A stretch of DNA of 8,740 nucleotides from Desulfobacteraceae bacterium (GCA_030618925.1 JAUXCK010000092.1:1-8740); one strand, 5' to 3'; positions 1 to 7,332 are shown, numbered from the stretch's first letter. Numbers and translations: made by a program. Notes: generated by a model from the sequence alone, not told the origin.

Positions 1-33
1 CTTTCATATTGCAAATACAAGGATAAATTTCAG

Positions 34-99
34 TACTCAAGTTTCGCATCCAATGCCGTTTACCTGTTTTGTCGAGTTCTGGGGTGGAAAACTTGAGTA
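34..99. repeat. 66-bp segment bounded by 11-bp inverted repeats
   Basis: The left arm TACTCAAGTTT (34-44) is the exact reverse complement of the right arm AAACTTGAGTA (89-99), with 44 bp between them. The arms are too far apart for a simple terminator, and no T-tract follows. The boundaries look like those of a small palindrome-ended interspersed repeat (MITE-like or REP-like). No ORF is seen inside and no clear target duplication flanks it. Calling it a mobile or dispersed repeat is inference from this one copy. Confidence 0.5.
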
Positions 100-104
100 T
101 TAAG

Positions 105-171
105 ATTTTTAATACCTGTTGCCAGATGGTTTGTTTTCTGATATTCTTAACAAACACGGCAGGTTAAAAAT
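105..171 (+). other. Bulged long stem-loop upstream of the kinase gene
   Basis: Four helical segments pair in register: ATTTTTAA (105-112) with TTAAAAAT (164-171), CCT (115-117) with AGG (161-163), GCC (121-123) with GGC (158-160), and GTTTGTT (129-135) with AACAAAC (149-155). The loop is 13 nt. This gives about 21 base pairs with small one-sided bulges and one internal loop. No T-run follows the 3' arm, so it does not look like a standard intrinsic terminator on the plus strand. It could be a leader structure, the end of an upstream unit, or a decayed repeat. Confidence 0.45.
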
Positions 172-234
172 TGAATTGGACTTATTACGGGTTCATCACT
201 TATGGAAAAGCGATAAAATTCGAAAGGGTAATTC

Positions 235-1773
235 GTGAGTTATAACAGTTTGAAAACCAAAATTACCATAACACTGGCGTTGCTCTTGCTGGTCGCCATG
301 TTTTTAATCGATTTTATTGTGGTGATGACGAGCCAGAGAGATTTTATCCGTGCTGAAATTGCGAGAGGTGAATTGCTGTTATTCACTTTCCAGCAGAATA
401 TCGCATACACCCCTGAAACAAACCGGCTTGATGTGAAACCGGGGTTTATGGAAGGGCCTCAGGCCGAAGTGGTGAAAAGCAGTTTTTCGTGCGCCCTTAT
501 TGTTGACCCCTCTGGAAACCAGGTTCATTTTAGCGGCACAAACTGCACTAAAGGGGCTGAGCTCAAGAGGCTTGTACAAAGGGCTGTTCAAACTCAAAAA
601 AGACACAGCCGGTTTTTTGGCAGCACATGGGGGGTTTTCTGGCGGCAAAAGCAAAATGTTGTGATCGCATCACCCCTCTATTTTCAAAACAGGGTCATCG
701 GCGGCGCCGGGATAGTGCTGCCCCTTGACCAGTTTTACAATACCCTGAGACGGTCACAACAAATTGTTATTATATATATTTTTACGAACCTGGTGATCCT
801 GACATTGTTCGGGGTGTTTCGCATGTATCAGCTGGCCGTGAAACCCATCCACCGGCTGGTGAAAAGGGCTGAAGAATATGGTGATGACAGCCAGATTGTC
901 TTTTTATCTGAAAGGGAAGGAGATGAATTCGGACTCCTTTCCAGTGCATTAAATCGCATGTTGAGTCGAATTTCAGAGGACAGGGACGCACTGCAAAACT
1001 CTTTTGATTCCCTGGAAACTGCAAATATGGAGATAAAAAAAGCGCAGCGAAATATCATCCGGGCGGAAAAACTTGCTTCAGTCGGCAGACTGTCCGCCGG
1101 GATTGCTCATGAAATCGGCAACCCCATCGGCATTGTCCTCGGATACCTTGAATTGTTAAAACAATCTTCCATTTCAGAAGAAGAACGAAAGGAATATATC
1201 GATCGTGCAGAAAGTGAAGTGGGCAGAATTAACTCGATCATCAGTGATTTGTTAAATTTTTCACGGCCGTCAAAAGAATTGGAGGAAGATGTCTCACTTC
1301 ATGAAATTATAGAAGAGGTGGTACACATTATAAAAGTTCAACCTTTAATGAAATCCATTACTATCCGGCTTCGGTTCAATGCAGAAATTGATACGGTTCA
1401 GGCGGATCCGAATCAACTGCGGCAAATAATTTTAAACCTCCTGATGAACGCTGCAGACGCGATATCCTCTGCAGGGCATGGCGCAGGAGAGATCGATATT
1501 CACACCAGGGTCGTCACTGATGGTGAAGAAGAATCGGCAGCCGTTAAACGACTCGTCATTCAATTCATTGACAATGGGTCGGGGATTTCTTCAGGCAATC
1601 TGGAAAATATTTTTGATCCGTTTTTTACCACAAAAGAACCGGGGAAGGGGACCGGGCTCGGTCTTTCCGTTTCCTTTATGATGATAGAACAGATCGGAGG
1701 AATAATCACTGCCGAGAGTACAGAAGACCGCGGCACAACGATAACAATAAATCTGCCGCTAAGGCAGGCTTAA
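235..1773 (+). CDS. Membrane sensor histidine kinase (NtrB/ZraS-like)
   Basis: This inner-membrane kinase phosphorylates itself on histidine and is expected to pass the phosphate to the regulator encoded next. The start is GTG at 235, preceded by AAAGGG (223-228). Residues 9-31 form a first membrane segment, about 32-174 an extracytoplasmic sensor region, and about 175-197 a second membrane segment. A HAMP linker follows (about 198-250), then a short helical linker. The HisKA H-box is HEIGNP, with the phospho-acceptor His292. The ATPase domain shows the N-box (LLMNAADA, Asn405), the G1 box DNGSG (446-450), the F-box DPFFTTK and the G2 box GKGTGLGLS (about 470-478), so all catalytic motifs are intact. 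There is no REC or PAS domain in the cytoplasmic part. The ligand is unknown. The sensor region holds two cysteines, Cys86 and Cys104. The 18-bp gap to the regulator gene supports a cognate pair in one operon. Confidence 0.95.
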   Translation: MSYNSLKTKITITLALLLLVAMFLIDFIVVMTSQRDFIRAEIARGELLLFTFQQNIAYTPETNRLDVKPGFMEGPQAEVVKSSFSCALIVDPSGNQVHFSGTNCTKGAELKRLVQRAVQTQKRHSRFFGSTWGVFWRQKQNVVIASPLYFQNRVIGGAGIVLPLDQFYNTLRRSQQIVIIYIFTNLVILTLFGVFRMYQLAVKPIHRLVKRAEEYGDDSQIVFLSEREGDEFGLLSSALNRMLSRISEDRDALQNSFDSLETANMEIKKAQRNIIRAEKLASVGRLSAGIAHEIGNPIGIVLGYLELLKQSSISEEERKEYIDRAESEVGRINSIISDLLNFSRPSKELEEDVSLHEIIEEVVHIIKVQPLMKSITIRLRFNAEIDTVQADPNQLRQIILNLLMNAADAISSAGHGAGEIDIHTRVVTDGEEESAAVKRLVIQFIDNGSGISSGNLENIFDPFFTTKEPGKGTGLGLSVSFMMIEQIGGIITAESTEDRGTTITINLPLRQA

Positions 1774-1791
1774 AGGTGAGAGAGGTAACAC

Positions 1792-3183
1792 ATGGGAGAT
1801 GTTGAACCCCCGGCAAGCCAATTGCTGATCATTGATGATGAGAAGAACATGCGGCATATGCTGACCCGTATGCTGGAAAAATCAGGCTACGCGGTTGATA
1901 CTGCATCAGATGGCAATGAAGGCCTGGAAAAGGTCATGCAGCGTCACTATAATTTTATCCTCTGTGATTTGAGGATGCCCAATTGTGATGGACTGGAATT
2001 TTTAGCATCCGCCAGGGCCGGGATAGGGGATACGACGGTAATCATGATGTCCGCTTATGGGACTATTGACACGGCCCTTGAAGCCATGAAACTGGGGGCC
2101 TATGATTTTATCTCCAAGCCGTTTAAATCAGATGAGATCCTCCTGACGCTTAAAAAAGCAGAAGAGCGTGAGCGCCTGAAGAAGGAGAACGTCCAGCTCA
2201 AAGACCAACTGCGGGATATTGAATCGAGCTATAATTTTGGAAATATGGTGGCAAAAAGCAAGCGCATGCAGTCTGTATTCAAGCTGTCGGCCAAGGCGGC
2301 ACAATATACGACAACTGTTTTGATATCAGGAGAGAGCGGTACGGGAAAAGAGTTGATTGCCCGGGGAATTCATTACAGCGGTATGCGAGCCGGTAAGCCG
2401 CTCATACCCTTAAACTGTGGCGGGATACCGGAGAACCTGCTTGAGAGTGAATTGTTCGGGTACAAAAAGGGTGCATTTACCGGCGCAGATCAGAACAAAA
2501 AAGGCCTTTTTGAGGAGGCCCATGAGGGGACCCTTTTTTTGGATGAAATCGGTGAGATGCCGCTGTCATTACAGGTTAAGCTGCTGAGGGTTTTACAGGA
2601 GGATGAAATAAGACCGCTCGGGGAATCAAAAACCAGGAAGATTGATGTCCGCATCATTGCCGCCACGGCCAAAGATCTTCAATTTGAAGTTCAAGAGGGA
2701 AGTTTCCGTGAAGATCTGTTTTACCGGCTCAATGTACTGCCCATCAAACTGCCGGCGTTAAGGGATCGGGCTGAAGACATTCCGCTGTTAAGTCAACATT
2801 TTGTAAAAGATTTTAATAAGAAGCTTAGAAAGGAGATTAAGGCGATCACCCCGCCTGCCATGTCTCTTTTGTTGAATCATGAATGGCCCGGGAATGTAAG
2901 AGAACTGGAAAATGTAATTGAGCGGGCGGTTGTGCTTTCAGAAGATCCCGTTATCGGGCCTGAAAATTTACCGCCAGAATTAGGGATGGCCCTGGATTCG
3001 GGACATCTTGAGCGCATTTATGACGGTTTTTCGATGAAAGCGGCTCAGAAGATATATGAAAAAAGATTAATCATCAAGGCGCTTTCTGAAACCGGCGGCA
3101 ACAGGACACGGGCGGCAAAACTTCTCGAGATAAGCCATCCATCGCTATTGAGCAAGATTAAGACGTACCATATCACCCTTTAG
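1792..3183 (+). CDS. Sigma-54-dependent response regulator (NtrC family)
   Basis: This cytoplasmic transcription activator is expected to be phosphorylated by the kinase encoded just upstream and then to remodel sigma-54 RNA polymerase. The receiver domain (about 10-125) has the acidic pair Asp15/Asp16, the phospho-acceptor Asp59 in CDLRMP, Ser87, and Lys109 before a proline. The central AAA+ domain (about 150-385) has Walker A GESGTGKE (180-187), the sigma-54 contact loop GAFTGAD (227-233) and a Walker B ending in Asp251-Glu252. A Fis-type helix-turn-helix occupies about 430-461 (GGNRTRAAKLLEIS). At 463 residues it has the usual length for the family. The ATG at 1792 has AGAGGT (1781-1786) five bases upstream. 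Targets cannot be read from the protein. The nearest candidate is the sigma-54-like promoter right after this gene. Confidence 0.97.
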   Translation: MGDVEPPASQLLIIDDEKNMRHMLTRMLEKSGYAVDTASDGNEGLEKVMQRHYNFILCDLRMPNCDGLEFLASARAGIGDTTVIMMSAYGTIDTALEAMKLGAYDFISKPFKSDEILLTLKKAEERERLKKENVQLKDQLRDIESSYNFGNMVAKSKRMQSVFKLSAKAAQYTTTVLISGESGTGKELIARGIHYSGMRAGKPLIPLNCGGIPENLLESELFGYKKGAFTGADQNKKGLFEEAHEGTLFLDEIGEMPLSLQVKLLRVLQEDEIRPLGESKTRKIDVRIIAATAKDLQFEVQEGSFREDLFYRLNVLPIKLPALRDRAEDIPLLSQHFVKDFNKKLRKEIKAITPPAMSLLLNHEWPGNVRELENVIERAVVLSEDPVIGPENLPPELGMALDSGHLERIYDGFSMKAAQKIYEKRLIIKALSETGGNRTRAAKLLEISHPSLLSKIKTYHITL

Positions 3184-3208
3184 CAGGCCCATCCTGTCTT
3201 GAAAATGA

Positions 3209-3231
3209 TCCATCCGTCTAATTAGCATGGA
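3209..3231. promoter_or_regulatory. Candidate enhancer dyad upstream of the sigma-54-like promoter
   Basis: A perfect 8-bp palindrome, CTAATTAG (3218-3225), is flanked by TCCAT (3209-3213) and ATGGA (3227-3231), which are reverse complements. The outer arms are offset from the palindrome's centre by about 1.5 bp, so the dyad is imperfect. It lies about 30-50 bp upstream of the -24 element, where an enhancer-binding protein could bind, though this is closer than many such sites. The role is inference. Confidence 0.3.
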
Positions 3232-3259
3232 GAAAGGGGTAGTGTAACGGCGCCTCCCA

Positions 3260-3276
3260 TGGTGTTAAACTTGCAT
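3260..3276 (+). promoter_or_regulatory. Candidate sigma-54 (-24/-12) promoter
   Basis: The sequence reads TGG at 3260-3262 and TTGCAT at 3271-3276. The invariant GG (3261-3262) and GC (3273-3274) are exactly 10 bp apart, the hallmark spacing of sigma-54 promoters. The TGG and TTGCA cores match consensus, but the CAC after TGG is replaced by TGT, so the match is partial. Transcription would begin near 3286, giving a leader of about 22 nt to the ATG at 3308. An NtrC-family activator gene ends 77 bp upstream. The same TTGCAT could also act as a weak -35 for a TATAGT -10 box (3294-3299), so a sigma-70 reading is not excluded. Confidence 0.5.
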
Positions 3277-3307
3277 TTTTAGATAAATATGATTATAGTC
3301 TTACACT

Positions 3308-5086
3308 ATGAATACGATGAATGAAAAAATACCCGACCCAAAAGAGCTTGAAAAAGAGATAGGCGAATTTCTGACCAAAAAATTTGGCGATAATGTAAAG
3401 ATTGTTTCCCCCATCGTGTTGCCCCAAAAGGATACTGCCGGAGACAAGGAAAAGGAGGAAACGCAGCAGAAGAAGGCAATAATTCAGTTCGATATGGTTC
3501 CCGAGGCGCTTGTTTCCTACCTCGATCAATATATCGTTAAGCAGGCCAAGGCCAAGGCCATTCTGGCGACCAAGATCTGTACCCATTTTAACAGAATCAA
3601 ACGATATCAGACCAATCCTGATGAATTTAATGAACTGGTGGGCAGCATCAAAAACAATGTACTGATGATGGGGCCGACAGGGGTTGGCAAGACTTACATG
3701 ATCCGGCTGATTGCAAAAAAGATCGGTGTGCCTTTTGTAAAGGGGGATGCCACCAAGTTTAGTGAAACCGGATACGTGGGGGGGGATGTTGAGGATCTGA
3801 TCAGAGAACTGGTCAGGGAATCTGACGGAAATATTGAACTTGCCCAGTATGGCATCATTTATATCGATGAAATTGATAAGATTGCTTCCACACCCAACCT
3901 GTATGGAGCTGATGTATCACGGACAGGTGTTCAGCGCGGGTTGCTGAAGCCCATGGAAGAGACGGATGTTGAACTAAAGGTGCCTCATGACCCCATTTCC
4001 ATGATGCAGGAGATTGAACGATTTCGAAAATCCGGGGAGAGGGATCGGAGTACCATCAATACGAAGAATATTCTTTTCATTATGAGCGGCGCTTTCACAG
4101 GGCTGGACAGAATCATTAAAAAGCGTTTGATTAATCAGACCATCGGTTTTGGGGCCAGGATTTCCGATCAGAAAAAGCAGTTCCAGATTTTAAAGAATGT
4201 GAAATCAGAGGATCTGATCGCATTTGGGTTTGAATCTGAATTTATTGGCCGGCTGCCCGTGAAATCGATTTTTGAAGAGTTGACCGAAGAGGACCTGTAT
4301 CAAATCTTAAAGAACCATAATAATCCCATTGTGCTGGGTAAAAAACTCGATTTTGCCGCCTACGGGATAGAGGTGAAGTTTGAAGATAAGGCGCTCCGGA
4401 AAATGGCAGAACAGGCTTTTGAGGAAAATACCGGTGCAAGGGGGCTTGTCAGTTCGATTGAACAGGCGCTTTTGTTGTTTGAAAATAAATTGCCATCTAC
4501 AGACCTGGAAAAGTTTCCGGTCACTTTATCAGTGATTGAAGATCAAAAAGAGGCGCTTGAGAGCCTGTTGAATCCCGCGAAAAAGGCGTATTGGCAAGAC
4601 GAATTTGAAAGGATCGTCATTGAAGAAAAAGAATCGGTGGGTGCGTATATTACAGCCAACAGAGAAACTCTTGAGAAAAAATATAAACAGACACTTTCAC
4701 CACAACGCATGGGCATTGTAGCAGATTATTACAGCCGTCATATTACGGATATAGGTAACGCCTTGCAAAGGGTAAAGAAATACTATGACCTGACAAAACA
4801 GATAGAGCTCTCCTTTTACAATCGACAGGATATTAACATTGTCCTGGAAGACGATGCAATTGACTATATTATCGGGCAGGTGGTTAATAAGGGTGCTGAT
4901 CTGGACCAATTTTCCAAACAAATTTCAAGGGATTTTGAACATGGCCTGAAACTTGTTCAGGAAAAAACAGGGAGAACCCGTTATTTTATCACAAAGGAGG
5001 CGATTCTGTCGCCAGAGGTTTATATCGGCAATTTGCTCAAGGACAAGTTAACCGTGCCAACCCGGGACAATTCGGATGACCTGTGA
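3308..5086 (+). CDS. ClpX-like AAA+ protein unfoldase with a C-terminal extension
   Basis: This is a predicted ATP-driven protein unfoldase. Walker A is GPTGVGKT (122-129) and Walker B is IIYIDEIDK (183-191). The pore loop GYVG (155-158), box VII GRLP with Arg315, and sensor-2 TGARGL with Arg378 all match ClpX. IGFGA at 279-283 corresponds to the loop by which ClpX docks on ClpP, so a peptidase partner is plausible. Unlike ClpX it lacks the N-terminal four-cysteine zinc domain. It has instead about 60 lysine- and glutamate-rich residues, and the RKH loop is not recognisable. About 180 residues follow the usual ClpX end near 411, giving 592 against roughly 420. Residue 159, Glu in ClpX, is Gly here. 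The start is ATG at 3308 or 3317. Neither has a clear ribosome binding site, and an in-frame stop at 3296-3298 rules out a longer form. It lies 10 bp before ahbC. The specific function is unknown. Confidence 0.88.
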   Translation: MNTMNEKIPDPKELEKEIGEFLTKKFGDNVKIVSPIVLPQKDTAGDKEKEETQQKKAIIQFDMVPEALVSYLDQYIVKQAKAKAILATKICTHFNRIKRYQTNPDEFNELVGSIKNNVLMMGPTGVGKTYMIRLIAKKIGVPFVKGDATKFSETGYVGGDVEDLIRELVRESDGNIELAQYGIIYIDEIDKIASTPNLYGADVSRTGVQRGLLKPMEETDVELKVPHDPISMMQEIERFRKSGERDRSTINTKNILFIMSGAFTGLDRIIKKRLINQTIGFGARISDQKKQFQILKNVKSEDLIAFGFESEFIGRLPVKSIFEELTEEDLYQILKNHNNPIVLGKKLDFAAYGIEVKFEDKALRKMAEQAFEENTGARGLVSSIEQALLLFENKLPSTDLEKFPVTLSVIEDQKEALESLLNPAKKAYWQDEFERIVIEEKESVGAYITANRETLEKKYKQTLSPQRMGIVADYYSRHITDIGNALQRVKKYYDLTKQIELSFYNRQDINIVLEDDAIDYIIGQVVNKGADLDQFSKQISRDFEHGLKLVQEKTGRTRYFITKEAILSPEVYIGNLLKDKLTVPTRDNSDDL

Positions 5087-5096
5087 GGCGCCATAG

Positions 5097-6275
5097 ATGA
5101 TCGGTATATCAAAATTATACTGTGGGACAGTAGAACCGTCAGATGCACTGCGGTACGGCCGCCATTCGGCAGAACTGCCCTCCCACCTGCTTCAATTCTC
5201 AAAAGACAAGCGCCCTGTAGTCGTCTGGAACATCACCCAGCGGTGCAACTTAAAATGTGTCCATTGTTATGCCCATGCCAAAGATCGCACCGGCGGTGAC
5301 GAACTGACCACCCGGGAAGGCAAGGGCCTGATTGACGACCTCGCCGGTTTCGGGGTTCCGGTGCTTCTGTTTTCCGGTGGAGAGCCCCTTGTCCGCCCGG
5401 ATCTTCCAGAGTTGGCGGCATATGCTGTGGAAAAAGGAATGCGGGCAGTGATATCAACCAACGGGACTTTGATATCACCCAAAAAGGCCCGTATTCTGAA
5501 ACAGATCGGGCTTTCATACGTGGGCATCAGCCTCGACGGCATGGAAAAAGTAAATGACCGGTTCAGGGGTGTTGATGGCGCTTTCAGTTCTGCAATAGAG
5601 GGAATACGGAATTGCAGGGACGCAGGGATTAAAGTCGGTCTCCGTTTTACCATAAATAAGTACAATGTGGATGAGATTTCGAATATTTTTGACCTTCTTG
5701 AAAAAATGAACATACCGCGTGTTTGCTTTTACCACCTGGTATATGCAGGCCGGGGGTCTAAACTGGTAGAAGACGATCTCACTCATGATGAAACAAGGAA
5801 GGCGGTTGACCTTATCATGGACCGCACCCGTCGCCTTCACGAGATGGGGAAACCCAAGGAAGTGCTGACAGTTGATAACCACGCGGATGGGCCGTATCTT
5901 TACCTGAGACTGCTTGAAGAAAATCCGGACCGTGCACAGGAAGTTTTAGAACTTTTAAAAATGAACGAAGGGAATAGTTCGGGTAGAGGCATCGGGTGTG
6001 TCAGCTGGGATGGCGCGGTCTACGCCGATCAATTTTGGCGTCACCACAGTTTCGGAAACATCAGGCGTCGTCCTTTCTCCGAGATCTGGTCTGAACCATC
6101 AGACCCATTATTGAGCAAGCTGAAAGAGAAAAAAAAGTATGTAAAAGGAAGGTGTGCCTCCTGCAGGTGGCTCGACGTCTGTGCCGGAAATTTCAGGGTC
6201 CGTGCCGAGGCACTCACCGGCGATATATGGGCGCCGGATCCGGCCTGTTATCTGACGGATGCAGAAATCTCGTGA
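5097..6275 (+). CDS. ahbC: 12,18-didecarboxysiroheme deacetylase, radical SAM (AhbC)
   Basis: AhbC removes the two acetate side chains of 12,18-didecarboxysiroheme to give Fe-coproporphyrin III, in the siroheme-dependent route to heme b used by sulfate reducers and some archaea. The N-terminus (MIGISKLYCGTVEPSDALRY) is one I recognise from the family. The radical SAM cluster motif CX3CX2C is Cys50/Cys54/Cys57, and GGEP (94-97) is the SAM-binding motif. The C-terminal region carries a SPASM/twitch-like cysteine set (Cys301, Cys353, Cys356, Cys362, Cys384) that likely binds an auxiliary iron-sulfur cluster. At 392 residues it has normal length. The ATG at 5097 follows the unfoldase stop by 10 bp. 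The only SD-like bases, GAGG (5085-5088), overlap that stop, which suggests translational coupling. It is paralogous to AhbD and could be confused with related NirJ proteins, but the hemB-ahbD context supports AhbC. Confidence 0.94.
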   Translation: MIGISKLYCGTVEPSDALRYGRHSAELPSHLLQFSKDKRPVVVWNITQRCNLKCVHCYAHAKDRTGGDELTTREGKGLIDDLAGFGVPVLLFSGGEPLVRPDLPELAAYAVEKGMRAVISTNGTLISPKKARILKQIGLSYVGISLDGMEKVNDRFRGVDGAFSSAIEGIRNCRDAGIKVGLRFTINKYNVDEISNIFDLLEKMNIPRVCFYHLVYAGRGSKLVEDDLTHDETRKAVDLIMDRTRRLHEMGKPKEVLTVDNHADGPYLYLRLLEENPDRAQEVLELLKMNEGNSSGRGIGCVSWDGAVYADQFWRHHSFGNIRRRPFSEIWSEPSDPLLSKLKEKKKYVKGRCASCRWLDVCAGNFRVRAEALTGDIWAPDPACYLTDAEIS

Positions 6276-6333
6276 TATGCATGCTTGAGTCTGTTAAATT
6301 AATCTATGCGGTTGTTTAAAGCGAGGACAACAA

Positions 6334-7314
6334 ATGATATTCCCAGACTACCGGCCAAGACGGTTGAGGCAGAATGAAGCATTCCGGCGAATGATTCGTG
6401 AAACAGTATTAACTGTCGATGACCTTATCCTGCCCATTTTTGCAATAAATGGTAAGGGCGTTAAGAATCAAATCCTATCTTTGCCGGGCCATTATCAGCT
6501 TTCCATAGACAATCTTTCCAAAATCGCCAAAGAGGCTGAAAGCCTCGGCATTCCAGCTTTGATGATTTTCGGGATCCCGGACAAAAAAGATCCGCTTGGT
6601 ACAAATGCATATGCCCGGGACGGGATTGTCCAGACAGCTGTTAAAGAACTGAAAAATAAATATCCCGATATGGTGGTCATCACCGATGTATGTCTTTGTC
6701 AGTATACAGATCATGGCCATTGCGGGGTCGTGAACGGAAGTACGATTGATAATGATGCCAGCCTGGACCTTTTGGCAAAAACAGCCCTGTCTCATGCAGA
6801 GGCCGGTGCGGACATGGTGGCGCCTTCGGATATGATGGATGGCCGGGTGGCTGAGATTCGTCAGACACTTGATGAAAAGGAGTATAGCCATATCCCGATC
6901 ATGTCCTATGCTGCAAAATACTGTTCCGCGTATTACGGGCCGTTCCGGGAGGCTGTACACTCTGCGCCCCGGTTCGGAGATCGCAGAACATACCAGATGG
7001 ACCCGGCAAATGCGGTGGAGGCCATCCGGGAGGCTTCCATGGATGCGGAAGAAGGGGCGGACATTATCATGGTTAAACCCGCACTTCCCTATCTGGACAT
7101 CATCTGCCGCATCCGTGAAGAGATTGACCTGCCGGTTGCCGCTTATAATGTCAGCGGTGAATATGCAATGATCAAGGCTGCTGATAAAATGGGCTGGATG
7201 GACGGAGAAAAAGTCATGATGGAGACCCTTATCTCCATTAAAAGGGCAGGGGCAGATATGATTCTAACCTATTTTGCCCTTGAGGCAGCCAAAATTCTGA
7301 GAAAACAGGTGTAA
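6334..7314 (+). CDS. hemB: Delta-aminolevulinic acid dehydratase (porphobilinogen synthase)
   Basis: HemB condenses two molecules of 5-aminolevulinate into porphobilinogen, the first pyrrole of all tetrapyrroles, in the cytoplasm. The Schiff-base lysines are visible as Lys195 in SYAAKYCSAYYGPF and Lys248 in IIMVKPAL. The metal site DVCLCQYTDHGHCG supplies Cys120, Cys122 and Cys130, the cysteine triad of the zinc-dependent class rather than the aspartate-rich magnesium class. The length (326) is typical and nothing is missing. The ATG at 6334 follows GAGGA (6323-6327) with a 6-base gap. It lies 58 bp after ahbC and 18 bp before ahbD, which fits one heme operon. Although HemB acts early in the pathway, placing hemB between the two late ahb genes is, as I recall, also seen in Desulfovibrio. 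Confidence 0.98.
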   Translation: MIFPDYRPRRLRQNEAFRRMIRETVLTVDDLILPIFAINGKGVKNQILSLPGHYQLSIDNLSKIAKEAESLGIPALMIFGIPDKKDPLGTNAYARDGIVQTAVKELKNKYPDMVVITDVCLCQYTDHGHCGVVNGSTIDNDASLDLLAKTALSHAEAGADMVAPSDMMDGRVAEIRQTLDEKEYSHIPIMSYAAKYCSAYYGPFREAVHSAPRFGDRRTYQMDPANAVEAIREASMDAEEGADIIMVKPALPYLDIICRIREEIDLPVAAYNVSGEYAMIKAADKMGWMDGEKVMMETLISIKRAGADMILTYFALEAAKILRKQV

Positions 7315-7332
7315 CATAAGAGTGCTGATATA

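Noticed and set aside
171..219. Sigma-70 or sigma-54 promoter before the kinase gene
   Set aside because: TTGAAT or TTGGAC and TAAAAT-like bits occur, but no pair has acceptable spacing, and no GG-N10-GC pair was found.
3184..3196. Possible terminator after the regulator gene (CAGG...CCTG)
   Set aside because: Only a 4-bp stem with a 5-nt loop and no T-run follows, too weak to call. Read-through from the kinase-regulator unit is possible.
5267..5713. 148-codon open frame on the minus strand inside ahbC
   Set aside because: It lies wholly antisense to a well-supported radical SAM gene, has no recognisable motif, and is explained by codon bias of the real gene.
6276..6333. Internal promoter between ahbC and hemB
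   Set aside because: A GG...GC pair exists near 6310 but with 9 bp between, wrong for sigma-54, and no convincing -35/-10 pair was seen.
6475..6960. 161-codon open frame on the minus strand inside hemB
   Set aside because: Antisense shadow of hemB. Its Cys- and His-rich composition merely reflects the opposite strand of conserved hemB codons.
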